Shown here: one piece after another, positions 21,910 to 33,966 of the stretch | How positions within the stretch are numbered: the first letter of the stretch is position 1 | How the letters are laid out: each line of letters starts with the position of its first letter | Source of the DNA: Antedon mediterranea | Lineage: Eukaryota > Echinodermata > Crinoidea > Comatulida > Antedonidae | Length of the DNA stretch: 64,000 nt | NCBI RefSeq assembly: GCF_964355755.1 | Contig: NC_092678.1 | Location: 15,722,922-15,786,921 of the forward strand | Direction: 5' to 3' | The notes under the pieces: model-generated | Database searches by the model: none | The model's input: only the letters and a program-made list of their open reading frames with translations | Told to the model about the DNA's origin: nothing | Position numbers and translations under genes: made by a program

Positions 21910-22775
21910 GCACAAACATTATAGAAAAAACACATACTAAATTTTGTAGATATTTATTGCAAGTTGGAAAAAATGCACCAAATGCCGCTGTTACTTCTGA
22001 GTTAGGTAGATTACCACTTTCTTTGGATTGTTTAGTTACAGTTATAAGATTTTGGTTACATATTATTACTTTAGATCATGACAGATTCATTTTTAAGTGT
22101 TATGAGTTTCAACTTAGAAAAGTTAACCGTAATGAGAATTGTTGGGCACAATAGGTCAAACACTTACTCTTTTCTACTGGTTTTGGTTATATATGGTTAC
22201 AACAATATGTTAATAGTAAAGGTTTATTTTTGAGAGAATTTAAGTTGCGCTTATGTGATATTGAAAAACAAAAATGCATTCAAAAATTTAGTTTACATAA
22301 TAAGTTAAGGCTCTTTTCTCTTTATAAAAAAGAAATATGTTGAAGTTATCACTTGACCAACATCATTGATTTTAAACAAAGAAGATTATTAACTAAGTTA
22401 CGTTTAGGGATATTAGAGCTAGAAACTGAAAAGGGCAGATGGGAGGGTGTAGAAAGATATAAGAGAACGTGTAAATTATGTAAAAAGAACATTGTTGAGG
22501 ATGAATATCATTTTATTTTGCAATGCACATTTTATAATGATTTAAGAAAAAGTTTTATTCCAAGATTTATTCGTGTTTTTCCTTCTATTAATAAGCTTTG
22601 TTTATTACTTTCCAACACAAATTTTACTTATAATTTAGGAAAATACGTCTACTTTGCTTTTGAAAGAAGAAACCATTATCTTAAGTTATAGTTAATTTTT
22701 ATGTGTTTGTATTAGGGCCAAAGGCCAATATACTTTGAACCAATAAATTCCCTGAAAAGGGAAAGAAGAAGTATA
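21910..22775 (+). pseudogene. LINE 3' fragment (C-terminal ORF2 plus 3' UTR)
   Basis: Three broken frames together read as the C-terminus of a non-LTR retrotransposon: KFCRYLLQVGKNAPNAAV and TSELGRLPLS first, then a C-x2-C...H-x4-C cluster (CKLCKKNIVEDEYHFILQC, about 22467-22530), ending at a stop at 22689-22691. The 3' UTR has GGGCCAAAGGCC and CAATAAA, common in invertebrate LINE tails. There is no RT core. It belongs to a different family from the LINE at 26137. Confidence 0.7.
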
Positions 22776-23079
22776 ATTTGTATTACGATTTAGAATAATA
22801 ACACATCTACTATAAGCCAACTATTTTGTACTCTTTTATTTATTAACTATGTGTCTAGTGTCGCTGCCCCAATTAACTCGAACCCCGCTAACCTCAACCC
22901 TAAGTCGATAATCTTTTGTGTTGTGTGTAGAGCGGTTACAAAAATATAAATGTACATAACATGGATTAAACTAAATAAGAAAATAAATTAAAAAAATAAT
23001 GTTGGTATAAATTAAGAACTGTTCGTCTTCTTGTTACTCATCATTATAATTATTATCATAAAATGTAATATAATAAAAA

Positions 23080-23236
23080 TTAATACTTGGATGTAATATA
23101 TTTTTAAAGTTTAAATGAAAGGCTTTTCTTAGATACAGCATCTTTAATATTTGAAGGTAGTTTATTCCATAGTTTAGGGCACTAAATATTTTTGAAAACA
23201 TATTGAAATGATGTTTTTTTTATGAAGAGGGTAACG
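23080..23236 (-). pseudogene. LINE ORF2 C-terminal remnant inside X1
   Basis: The minus strand matches the better-preserved copy at 34712-34864 (IGPKLWNKLP then KKSFSFKLKK before the stop), but with small indels (157 instead of 153 bp) and a disrupted PKLWN part. Its 3' tail lies at about 16621-16645 as (TTGAA)n on the minus strand. That tail was separated from the ORF end when the gypsy element inserted. Confidence 0.6.
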
Positions 23237-23757
23237 CATTAAAAGATTAAAATGTTATTAAAATTGCCCAATTTCAAAATAAACAAGCTTGTGCAGATTC
23301 AAATTGCGAAATCGTTGCGCTATTTTGAATTGTGCATATAACATTCACATTCATACTAATATTCATCCCTATAACATGCGTACTTCGTTTTTATTATTTT
23401 TCTTCTGTTCATTAGTATGATTTTTGTCCCATTTATTTGCACTTTTTCCGTTTCATACTTTAACATGGCCTACTGTAGTTGACGTGAGGCCGAGTTGACT
23501 TGAAGCCGAGTTGATTAGAGGGCGAGTTGAATTTAGCCTGGGTGGTTTAGGGCCTTTGATTATAATAAAATACAACAGTATAATTAGTTTTTATAATATT
23601 GAACATTTTAAATTTATTATACTCTTTTTCCTCTTGTTATTTCTACTCTGAAAGACCTACGAACCAAAAATATAAAATGTAATAGGAATTTTAAAAGGAA
23701 AGGAAAGTTAAAACTGATCGTTTTTACTTTTTGCACATTTCACGGCTCCACAAGGTC

Positions 23758-24460
23758 TTAACCAACTTCTGAAATGTGACTGTACACTTTTTTTTGTACA
23801 CATGGATAAGGTGTCGTAGAGACATATGTATTGTCTATTGCTAAATCTTTTCTGAAACTTGTTTTTTTTAAGAATGCTGTCCATAGATATAACACCAAAC
23901 TACTGATTTGATACGAATTGTATAATTGTAACAAAATGTGATATGTTCCTTACCAATGATCAGCAAATGCTGAATGGATCACCCTTATTAAATATGGTTA
24001 AAATAAATAAATAAATAAAATAAATTAAACCATGCTAGTAGAGGTGCAGTAATTAAATAATTACATGATTTGTAAATAGTTTTTATTATCACAGCGTACA
24101 ACACAGTGTGACGTATTGTCTCCAAACTCTTATGAATGATGAATTGATATGTATTTTATAATAATTATGTAATTTCTCAATTAATAAAACATACCAGTTA
24201 AAATAACAAATTACTGTAATAAAACAGACGGATCCAAGTAAACTCCATTATGGTAAAATATTACAGTCTTCTTTTATCATTATTAAGATAATAATGATAA
24301 CAAAACAACAAAAAACACCGGGTATTATTATTTTAGATTTGGATGAATATTCTGTAATTGTACAGCATAACAAGTAAAACGATGACAATAATAATTGTGG
24401 TTATCTTACAACGAAAATATACTATTTTCAAAAGTATGATAAACAACAGAAAGCACTCAC
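23758..24460 (-). other. Cassette-2 intron 3' of exon A2
   Basis: From CTCCACAAGGTCTTAACC the sequence follows the order seen at 60120-60500: the CATAGATATAACACC block, then GTGTGACGTATTGTC, then the exon-proximal block. It contains an (AATA)n run at about 24000-24030. No coding sequence is seen. Confidence 0.55.
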
Positions 24461-24532
24461 AGTTCTGTCAATGATGTCAAACCATCAAACACATTTGCTG
24501 GTAATGTTGTTATTTCATTACTGCCCAAATAC
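24461..24532 (-). CDS. LGR LRR exon type A2 (cassette 2), intact
   Basis: This 72-bp phase-2/phase-2 exon has minus-strand acceptor GGTTTTCAG and donor GTGAGTGC. The LRR reads YLGSNEITTLPANVFDGL then TSLTEL, the closest of all copies to the family consensus. It is the only surviving exon of cassette 2; A1 is lost at X1, B is dead at 14311 and no A3 is present. Splicing directly to 10588-10659 would keep the frame. Whether it is used needs transcript data. Confidence 0.75.
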
Positions 24533-25840
24533 CTGAAAACCGTGAAAAAGCAATAATAATGATATGTATATTTTCAAGGTACAGTAAACAACCATATTAT
24601 GTTATTAAAATGTTATTACATTCTAAAAACAACAACAAATAGGTACTGCATTGTGCCAAAAGAAGTAAAAATACTTTTGTCGCCGATTAGGAGTGCCAGT
24701 GCAATAGTAAATGTATAAAAGTAGTTAGAAAATACTAGTACTTGTTGATATTACTTCGGCTTTTATATTATCATTATTTACATTTTACAACTATTTTTCA
24801 TTAACTTCTTTTACATCAATGTAATTACAATATCAATATTATGATTCGTGGATATTGATCAACATCTACAATACAATATAACCGACAATAGCCCTATTAC
24901 AAACACAAATTTTATTAAATGATGTATTCTGCTATTTAATTTTTCATTATGGCATAATTTAACACGTCTGCCGGTGGTTCTACAGTAACTGAATTAAAGA
25001 GTAAAAGTATACAGCCAGTGTTAGTAGTAACAACTGGTTGAATGACAACATAGTTACCCTAATACAATTTTCTGTGGAACAAACGACTTTGACCTAAAAT
25101 AAAATCTGACGATTAGTAACAAAATGACAAATGACAAGCAATTAATATACCTCAGATTTATGAATAAGAACATCAATTTTCGATAATTATAATTGAATTA
25201 TTAAATCGCAATGTTATAGAAATCAAAAAAGTTGAAATAAAAATTAAAGTGTATAGCATGGTATAAATGTGGATCTCGACCATCAGTGAAGTAATCGGAT
25301 AATATGTATTCGTCAATGGTGGACATGTATCTGTAGAAGAAGACGGTTACAGTAACAGTAAGGATGAGTTCTCATACAATTCTCTCATTCGTGCCGATGA
25401 AAGTGATACGTCTTAAGCCAACCTTACCACTACTGTAGTAACGGAGGGATAACGCTATCTTATAGAGAAAGAAAATAGCAGTATTTGATTTGTGACAATG
25501 AAATTATTACGTCATAAGTTTTCCTAACTACGAATGGATAAGGCTATATACGTGTAGGGCCTACGTACCACACTACTGTAGATTTATTTATTTATTTTAT
25601 TTTCAATCTTCCTACATAACAAAAAAAAACTAAATGCTTTAGTCTAGTCTATTCTAGCCTATAGTATAACAGAGGAGTAGCGGAAAAGCAAAAGTAATAC
25701 AACTGTCATCTTGTGATGCGCTTGACCAGCCCCTGTCAACTAGAACGATAAAATAAAACCGAAATTATAACAATAAATATAAAAAAATACATAGAAAAAT
25801 ATTCTATTTATAAAATGCTAATTAAAGTGTTACAATATAA
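24533..25840 (-). other. Cassette-2 intron upstream of exon A2
   Basis: Collinear with 8489-9560 of cassette 1, including GGATAATATGTATTCGTC and CGTGTAGGGCCTACGTACC. It is cut at about 25840 by the truncated left arm of X2. No exon is seen. Confidence 0.55.
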
Positions 25841-26269
25841 AATATTATAAAAACTAATTATATTGTTGTATTTTATTATAATCAAAGGCTCGTAAACCGC
25901 CTCGGCTAAATTCAAGTCGCCCCCCCCCCTCCCCCCAAATCAACTCGCCCTCAAGTCAACTCGGCCTCAAGTCAACTCGGCCTCACGTCAACATAGTTTC
26001 GTCAACTCGGCCACATTAAAGTATTGAACGCCAAAAACAGTGTTTATATTTCAATTATACCACATAGTTACGTTCAGTACTGAAATATTTTAGGATTTAA
26101 AAGAATAAAATATCTAAGTGACGAAGACGGATATGAGCATGCGCGAGTAGAGACAACACCTAACTTTTACACGCAGGGAAAAAGATCTTAAATTCAGACT
26201 AAAGGTAATATATAGCCAACGAACTCTACTATTTTTAAAAGTTGTATACACTAACTAAAAGAAGACTGC

Positions 26270-27091
26270 ATGATGGCGACTAATAGGCCTACTAGGGCAA
26301 ATACTAAATCAATTGACTTAACAAGAAAAGCTAGACCCTCCGAAAGTCTAGAAGCAGATGATCCAATCGAAGCCTCCGGCGACCGACAGGGGGAAACTCA
26401 AACGCTCGCCGATCAACTAGGTAGGCTATCAGAACAACTTAATGGTAAACTAGATAAAGTCCTAGAAAATCAAAAAAACTACAACAAAAGGCTTACCAAA
26501 CTGGAAACAACTGTCAAAGATCTAGAAAAAAGTGTGGAATATGCGCATGATTCAACTAACAAAACGAAGGAAGAAATAAAAAAAATTGGAAATGAAATCA
26601 AGAAAATGGAGGAGTATGAAAACAAAATGGCGGCTTATCAGGATAAAATGGCGGACATGGAAAATTCAATCCTAAAACAAGAAAGATACAGTAGGAGTTT
26701 TAATCTAAGGTTTGGAGGAGTTATAGAAAATGCTACAGAAAACACCCAGGACTTATTGCAAAAAGTACTACGCGAAGAACTCGGACTCGAGGACATCGAA
26801 ATTGAAAATTGCCATCGCACCGGGAAACGCCGTTTAGATAACAAACCGAGGCATATAATAGCTAAATTTCTGTACCGTCCACAAAGAAACCAAGTCCTAA
26901 AACTAGGAAAAGTAAAATTAAAAAGTAAATCACAAAACGTATTTATTACTGAAGATTTACCTGACGCGGACATGAAGAAAAAGAGAGAATTATCTACAAT
27001 TATGGCGCAGGCATATGCCGAAAAACGTAAGCCCGTATTCAGAAATGGACAACTGTTTATCGACGGTAAGCCATACAAGCCACTAAAATAA
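26270..27091 (+). CDS. LINE ORF1 nucleic-acid-binding protein
   Basis: An intact 273-residue frame with two possible initiator Met codons at its start. Residues 1-45 are basic and polar. About 50-140 form a coiled coil rich in K/E/N heptads, as expected for trimerisation. About 145-215 resemble the RRM-like domain of L1/transposase-22 ORF1 proteins (SFNLRFGGV, ENCHRTGKRR, IIAKFL). The last ~55 residues, with FITEDLPDADMKKKR and the KPVFRNGQLFIDG strand pair, match the C-terminal domain. The protein would coat LINE RNA. No frameshift or stop is seen. Confidence 0.8.
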   Translation: MMATNRPTRANTKSIDLTRKARPSESLEADDPIEASGDRQGETQTLADQLGRLSEQLNGKLDKVLENQKNYNKRLTKLETTVKDLEKSVEYAHDSTNKTKEEIKKIGNEIKKMEEYENKMAAYQDKMADMENSILKQERYSRSFNLRFGGVIENATENTQDLLQKVLREELGLEDIEIENCHRTGKRRLDNKPRHIIAKFLYRPQRNQVLKLGKVKLKSKSQNVFITEDLPDADMKKKRELSTIMAQAYAEKRKPVFRNGQLFIDGKPYKPLK

Positions 27092-27988
27092 CTATAATTA
27101 AGTCATTAAGCCAAATTAATTAATGTTCAATTGAACACAATTAATTAATGTTTATGAATTATATTTCATACAGTTACCTACATTACCGCAGAGTCTATCA
27201 TTGTCTTGTAGAACGTAGACTAATTATGTGATTGTAGTAGTATTTCTACCGTTATAAATTGTAAATAAACGAAGTTTGTTTGTTTATGTCGCGCACCTGG
27301 CTGTTAGTGTTATGTTCTGGATATCTCTGTCCATTCAAACTTTAATTCATGTGACCCACGGCAGGTGTGCGACGATAGTGTTACATAATGAAAAATACCA
27401 ACAACAATTAAGTGGCTGTTGACGATGTAAGTTTCAACGTAGTTGTTTACCGGTTATTCATCGATGAGTTACTGGGTTGATCAAACTCGTAAACGTTAAA
27501 CACATCGTTTTAATGAAACACAACACAACTAAATGTATTTAAGTTATACTATCCGTACTTTACTAGTGATATATAATGACAAATTATAACAACATTAAGT
27601 GGCTGATGTGATTAATAAGTGAGCGCCGTTATTGAGACATCATGTTCTAGACCGTTTCAACGTAGCTGTTTACCGGCGATGTTTGACTTACCAGTGAGTA
27701 ACGATAACTTGCCATAATAATACATTCTGGACATCGGTGAGTTAGATTGATCAAAATCTTTTAAGTTAACCAAATACTTAATTGGCGTCCATGATCATCA
27801 TTATTGTTTCACTGCCTGTCGTTTAGTTGTTGTTGGTATGTCATGATAAAACAATTCATATTACATTGTATATATTGTAATTTATTGTACATACTTGTTA
27901 ACTTAGGCTATTATGTGTTAACTATTCTCTGCTGTAAGCAGCTTGCTCAATTTTATTCATTTGTCATTTCCTTTTCTGTCTAATTTAA
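27092..27988 (+). other. LINE inter-ORF spacer
   Basis: About 900 bp with no coding frame, long for an animal LINE. It contains a partial direct repeat (TTTCAACGTAG-TGTTTACCGG at about 27430 and 27655, each followed within about 100 bp by a TTGATCAAA motif). This may act as an internal promoter or an alternative start region for ORF2, but nothing in it proves that. Confidence 0.45.
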
Positions 27989-30962
27989 ATGTTTGAATGT
28001 GACCTTTTTGATAATGTAAATGTGAGCACAGAATATTTTAACGAAGATAACTTAATTTCTTCACTTGAACATTCTAATTTATCATCAAACTTTTCTATAT
28101 TTGGACTAAACTGTCGTAGTGTTGTTAATAAGTTTGACTTAATCTCAAACTATTTAGACTCACTCGTACATGCCTTCTCCGTTATTGCCTTCAGTGAAAC
28201 CTGGTTAACCGAAAAAGATAAAAGATAATATTAATCTATACCAGTTACCAGGCTACAGTTTGATTCACAATGATAGGAAAGATAAGAGAGGTGGTGGGGT
28301 AGCGTTCTATGTTACCAACAAACTAACATATATTATTAGAAATGATCTGTCATCTTGTATGACTGAAGCAGAGACTATTTTTATTGAGATTGAGTTAGAA
28401 TCAGGAAATAATGTTATTTGTGGTATAGTTTATAGACCACCCTCACGTTCCTTGCAAAAGTTTGATGATGAATTAACATGTGTAATGCAAATGATTAATC
28501 TAGAAAAAAGGAAAGCTTACCTTGTGGGAGACTATAACATAAACTTACTCCAACAATCTACCGACAACACTATCCAATCACACTTAGACACAATATTTTC
28601 TCAGTCATTTCAGCCAATCATAAAAAGTCCTACTAGAATATCCGATAATTGTGCTTCAATAATTGATAACATTTATTGCAACATCGATTCTTTTACTACG
28701 TCCCTTAAAAGTGGAATACTTATTACTGATATTTCTGATCACTTCCCAATATTCTGTGTAGATACTTTGGAAAAACATAATAAGCAATATCCTCGATTTG
28801 TATATAAACGACAATACTCTCCTCAACAAACGGAGTATTTTTTGCAAGAATTACAAAGTAATCAGTGGAATGATGTGCTATTCTCAAATAATGCGAATGT
28901 TGCTTATCAAAATTTTACAAACACTTTAAATAAAACAATTGATAATTGTTTCCCTTTAAAACGAATTAGAAATAAGGCGAACAAGTTAAAATCTCCTTGG
29001 ATCACAGCTGAAATTGCCAGAGCTATCTCTCAAAAACATAAATTATATAAAAAGTACAAACAAAATAACACCACTACTAATAAAAGTACGTACATACATT
29101 TTAGAAACAAGTTAACCACTACTATTAGAAATCGGAAAAAAGAATATTATATGGTCCAGTTTGAACGAAATAAACAAGATATTAAAAAAACGTGGACAAT
29201 CCTAAATGATATAATGGGTAGGAAAAAGACTACCAATTTGCCTACAAAAATAAAATTGGGTACTGAGACTTTCTCTGATAATGATGAGAAAGCTGATGCA
29301 TTCAACTCTTTTTTTATTAATATTGGAGAAAAACTAAATAATAAATTTAGGCATGAATCTCAAAATGAAGAAATCACCCACAGAACTTTCTTAAAGGGAA
29401 ATTTTACCTCTTCAATGTTTTTTAAGCCTGTTACTGAACATGAACTTAACCACTATATTAAAAACACAAAGAATACTTCTCCTGGCCATGATGGTATAAG
29501 TGCCCAACTCATAAAATCTGCTTCCCCGTTTATTTTAAAACCTTTATTGCATATTATTAATACGTCATTATCATCGGGCTGTGTCCCGGCTGATATAAAA
29601 ATTGCTAAAGTTATCCCGGTATTTAAGAATGGTGACATCTCCGATATAAATAATTATCGGCCTATTTCCATTTTACCCTTTTTTTCCAAAATATTTGAGA
29701 GGATTGTGTATGATCAAACGATTTGTTACCTCTCAAAATATAACGTACTGAGTAAAACACAGTATGGATTTAGACAACACCATTCAACTAGTCATGCTTT
29801 AATACAATCGATTGAAAAAATCACAAACGCTATTGAGAATAAAGAGTTCACACTAGGAGTTTTCCTTGATTTATCAAAAGCGTTTGATACAATCGATCAT
29901 GATATATTATTAGATAAGTTAAGATTTTATGGTATAAGAGGAGTTCCGCTAAACTGGTTCTCAAACTATCTTAAAAAAAGACTACAATACACATTTATTG
30001 TTAATACTGCATCTAGTAAAATGAGAGTAAACACTGGAGTTCCTCAGGGATCCATATTGGGTCCATTATTATTTCTTATATTCATTAATGATATTAGTCT
30101 AGCATGTAACCATGTAGACATGATTATGTATGCAGATGACACAAATGTGTTTTATAGTCACAATGATATTACTCAAGCTTTTGATACAATGAACCAGGAG
30201 TTATCTATACTTTCGGACTGGTTTATTGCTAACAAATTAACGCTAAATGTAAACAAATCAAAATATGTTATATTTAAGGCTAGAAATAAGTCAGCTGACA
30301 CTACCTCACTAGAATTGAGGATGGGAAATGAATGTATAGTAAAAGCTACTGAAGTTAAATTTCTAGGCTTATTTCTGGATGAAACTTTATCGTTTAATTT
30401 TCATGTAAATGAGGTAGCAAACAGTATTTCTAGAATAATTGGTGTCTTAAACAAAGTGAAGTCTATGTTATCAAGTAAAATCTTGTTAACGGTATACAAT
30501 GCACTTATATTACCTAGAATAACGTATGCTATCACAGTATGGGGTGCTACTTCTGCTACAAACTTAAACCGTATACATATTCTCCAGAAAAAAGCACTTA
30601 GAAATATTTGTCATGTTCATTTTATGCATCCTTCTCATCCACTTTTTATTTCAACCCAAACATTAAATATTTTTGACCTTTATACGAAACACACTGCTAT
30701 ATTTATGTATCAATATAAACATAATCTATTACCTGAATCATTTAATAACTTATTTAGTACATCTGCCTCATTCCATAATTACTCAACTAGAAACAGGTCA
30801 AACTACTGTCCACAACTAAAACGCACCAAAGTCGGACAGCAATGTATTTCCTACCAAGGAACACATATTTGGAACAATTTAACAGACTATATAAAACAAT
30901 CCCCCACTTTAAGTTTGTTTAAACAGAGATTAAAGCAATATTATAACAATAGAAATATTTAA
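27989..30962 (+). pseudogene. LINE ORF2 (endonuclease-reverse transcriptase), one frameshift
   Basis: The first piece (27989-28228) starts at an ATG and carries the start of an APE endonuclease (LNCRSVVNKFD, SETWL). A one-base shift near 28220-28228 ends it. The second piece (28260-30962, 900 codons) continues the endonuclease (GGGVAFYV, GIVYRPPS, VGDYNINLL, ISDHFPIF) and the full RT: NNYRPISILP, DLSKAFDTIDH, GVPQGSILGPLLF and the catalytic YADD (MIMYADDTNVF). It ends in the usual C-terminal region (NALILPRITYAITVWG, HIWNNL). Apart from the single shift every landmark is intact, so the insertion is probably recent. A sequencing error at the shift cannot be excluded. Confidence 0.85.
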
Positions 30963-31414
30963 GTTAAGTAAATCACATTATGTTATTTTGGTTTGTTCTT
31001 TTTGTGTGTACTAATTGTTTGATCTTTTTGTTAGGGTTACATGCTTAAAGCACTTGTGCTTATTTTGTATCCCATTCCATTATCTTATTATTTGTATTGT
31101 ATTTGTATATGTTTTTATTTTGATTATGGAATAAAAATGTCGATGAATTGAATTGAATTGACGAACCTCAAAAATCATGTGACAGAAATGATTTTAAGAC
31201 TTGATTTGAATATGGTTATTGACCATATTCACATAGATATACAATGTAATAACATGATAAAGATATACAAAACAAAATTTACAACAAAAAAGCCCCTGGC
31301 AATAGCAAAAAGTCAAATCCGTCACTGACCGTCACCTCCGTCACATCTCCGTCACAAAGAAACATTGGGAAATTTGACGGAGATGAGCATGACGGAGATG
31401 ATGTATTTAGCATA

Positions 31415-33966
31415 TAGTGGGGAACCTAATGTAATTCCGTGAGATTTTAATGCTCAATTTGAGTTCTTGGCAGTTTTGGAATCCTTGGGACCAGCAGAAT
31501 TCATTGCAACAGGGGGCCAATTTTTCCCGACCCTATTTTGGCCGCCATCTTGGATTTCAAAATGGCCCCCATAACAGCCATATTGAAATCCAAGATGGCC
31601 GCCATTAAAAACGTATATAATGTATGCATTTTATAGTCAGGGTCCTCATGTATTTCCGTAGGATTTTAATGCCCAAAGTGAGATTTCACTTCTTTAATAT
31701 GGTGGTAGGATACCAAAAATGCTAGGTAACCAATTTTCACGATCCTGTAACCATGGTAACAGCCCCAAGATCAAAATGGCTCCCAATTGGCCCTATCTCC
31801 GTATCCGTTTGGTCTATCAACAAGATATTGGTATCAAAATACTCGGAGCCTATATATTTATATTCATTGTAATGGAACATTTTGACGAAATGTAATAGGA
31901 AATGCTATTTTTCTGCACTATTGACCTTTGACCTTGACTTGCATTGTATCTAAAAAACGGCTGGTCATTGAAATTTAAAAATGGTCTCAAATTGCTGAGA
32001 CCATACATATTCATATTTATTTTAATGCAACATTTTGTTAGAAAAAGACCGGAAGTAAAGTTATTGACCTTTGACCTTATAAACATAAACTTGATGTATA
32101 CAATAAGCATTTATCTATTTCAGAATGCATCGGTAATTATTTGTGGTAGGTATTAAACAATGGGTTTATACATATTATTATCATTTGAATATCTAATTTC
32201 TAATTCACATACTTAGTTTTTATATATTTTATAAATATTAATCAATACCATGCATTTATTGTGTCAGCATCCTCGTCCCATTCTTTCCATTAAGACAGTC
32301 AAAGGAGTGAGAGTGGTTGATTCTTAAACTTTGTACCGTTCCATTTTATTTCCTAATGCTTTTTTGTTTTTTTTTAAACAATTTCATATAGGTTTCTCAT
32401 ACATTGAACTGCTATACACTATTACGTGGTCGTAGATGATAATTTGATTGCTTCGTTCAGTTGCTTGATTAGACGTTCCTTGGGGTTGCTTCTTTGATGT
32501 TTCGATATAAGAAGTAATCGTCCAATGCTAACATTGACTGCCATTTTGTAGTTATATCGCCAAGCCAAGGAATCATTTTAGATTAGATAGAGTGAGATTG
32601 TTAGAAGTGACCAAGAGGTTTTGGATGTTTACAGCATTTTATGTTCCCTTCAAGCTACTAAATGTGTTTAGTTTTATTTTTTTCAAGGAGTCCACAACCA
32701 GACTTTGCTCACAAACTTCAAAAAGCTTTAACTCTTTTTTTATCATCTCTGTTTAAGATATATTTCTTGACTTCATTTGAAATTATTACTAAGACAATGT
32801 TTAAAAAAAGTGTTGATTTTGTTATGAATGTATTTTGATAAAATCTTGAAGGATTTGTGTGTTTTGCGTTAAAGAGTGAGTTCGATGGGAAATCCAGTTC
32901 GATTTCCTCATTTTGAGTAATGCCGCCAACAAGACCACCAACCCATTTCAACTATGTTCCTTCTGTTCTTCTAGAGCCTGGTCCGGGAAAAGAGAACTAT
33001 TTAAATACAGATTTTTTTTCTTTACATTCAAATTAATTACACTTTTTTTATTCTCTGTTACTTAGTAATCTACATCAAGCCAAGCTGGTTCATTATGTGA
33101 ATTAGAAATTAGCTATTCAAATGATAATAATATGTATAAATCCATTGTTTAATACCTACCACAAATAATTGCTGATTATTGTATACATCAAGTTCATGTT
33201 TATTAGGTCAAAGGTCAATAACTTTACTTCCGGTCATTTTCTAACAAAATGTTGCATTACAATAAATATAAATATGTATGGTCTCAGAAATTTGAGACCA
33301 TTTTAAAATTTCAATGACCAGCCGTTTTTAGATACAATGCAAGTCAAGGTCAAAAGTCAATAGTGCAGAAAATTACCATTTCCTATTACATTTCGTCAAA
33401 ATTTTCCATTACAATGAATATAAATATATTCGCTCCGAGTATTTCGATAACAATATCTTGTTCATAGACCAAAGGGATACGGAGATAGGGCCAATTGGGC
33501 GCCATTTTGATCTTGGGGCTGTTACCATGGTTACGAGATCGTGAAAATTGGTTACTTAGCATTTTTGGTATCCTACCACCATATTAAAGAAGTGAAATCT
33601 CACTTTGGGCATTAAAATCCTACGGAAATACACGAGGACCCTGACTATAAAATGCATAGTGGCCATCTTGGAATTCAATATGGCTGCCATATGCTATTAT
33701 TATAAATTGTACCATTGGACTGATTTATCATACTATTGTAAGATTTATCACACAAATTACGTTCGTACGTGGTTTAAAATAGGAGTTTTGAGTAAAAAAT
33801 GGGGGCCATTTTGAAATCCAAGATGGCGGCAAAAATAGGGTCGGGAAAAATTGGCCCCCAGTTGCAATGAATTCTGCTGGTCCCTATGATTCCAAAACTG
33901 CCAAGAACTCAACTTGAGCATTAAAATCTCACGGAACTGATTTTTGGAACATTAGGTTCCCCACTA
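31415..33966. mobile_element. Long-arm foldback DNA transposon, 2552 bp
   Basis: It starts TAGTGGGGAACC and ends GGTTCCCCACTA, flanked by ATA on both sides. X1 at about 15319 has the uninterrupted site (TTTAGCATAGGACAGG) with a single ATA. The left arm (31415-about 32208) and right arm (about 33098-33966) are reverse complements over roughly 0.8 kb, with ~100 bp extra in the right arm near 33670-33790. The middle 0.9 kb has no transposase frame, so it is non-autonomous. The arms carry three perfect direct repeats TGACCT-T-TGACCT or their complement. Confidence 0.82.

Larger units (their letters stand above)
14950..23757. mobile_element. Composite transposon copy X1 (left end truncated)
   Basis: Unique X sequence begins at about 14955 (GTGTTTATTTTTCAATTATACC) and ends at TTGCACATTTCACG before 23757. 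The right end carries a terminal inverted repeat with a short GAGTTGAC-AGGCC minisatellite (about 23480-23530). X2 at 25841-35405 is a close copy with the same right flank (CTCCACAAGGTCTTAACC). X1 is interrupted at 16774 by a gypsy element and LINE debris, and X sequence resumes at about 22940. It also carries a reverse-oriented LINE tail (16620-16700 and 23080-23236). A CCGTCAC-rich tract lies at 15215-15260. No transposase is recognised. Confidence 0.6.
26137..31161 (+). mobile_element. Near-full-length LINE (jockey/CR1-L2-like)
   Basis: X1 at about 15050-15075 shows the empty site: GACGGATATGACGATCAACCTC is continuous there, while here a 5.0-kb insert separates ATATGA from CGAACCTC. The element has a short 5' UTR, ORF1 (26270-27091), an unusually long spacer, ORF2 (27989-30962) and a 3' UTR ending in a (TTGAA)n-type repeat at 31142-31161, with no poly-A tail. 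The tail repeat and ORF layout fit the jockey superfamily (CR1/L2/Daphne/Crack relatives). Confidence 0.85.

Noticed and set aside
31415-33966. CACTA-superfamily transposon
   Set aside because: The element starts TAGTG and ends CACTA, the reverse of the CACTA convention, and has ~0.8-kb arms and no transposase.
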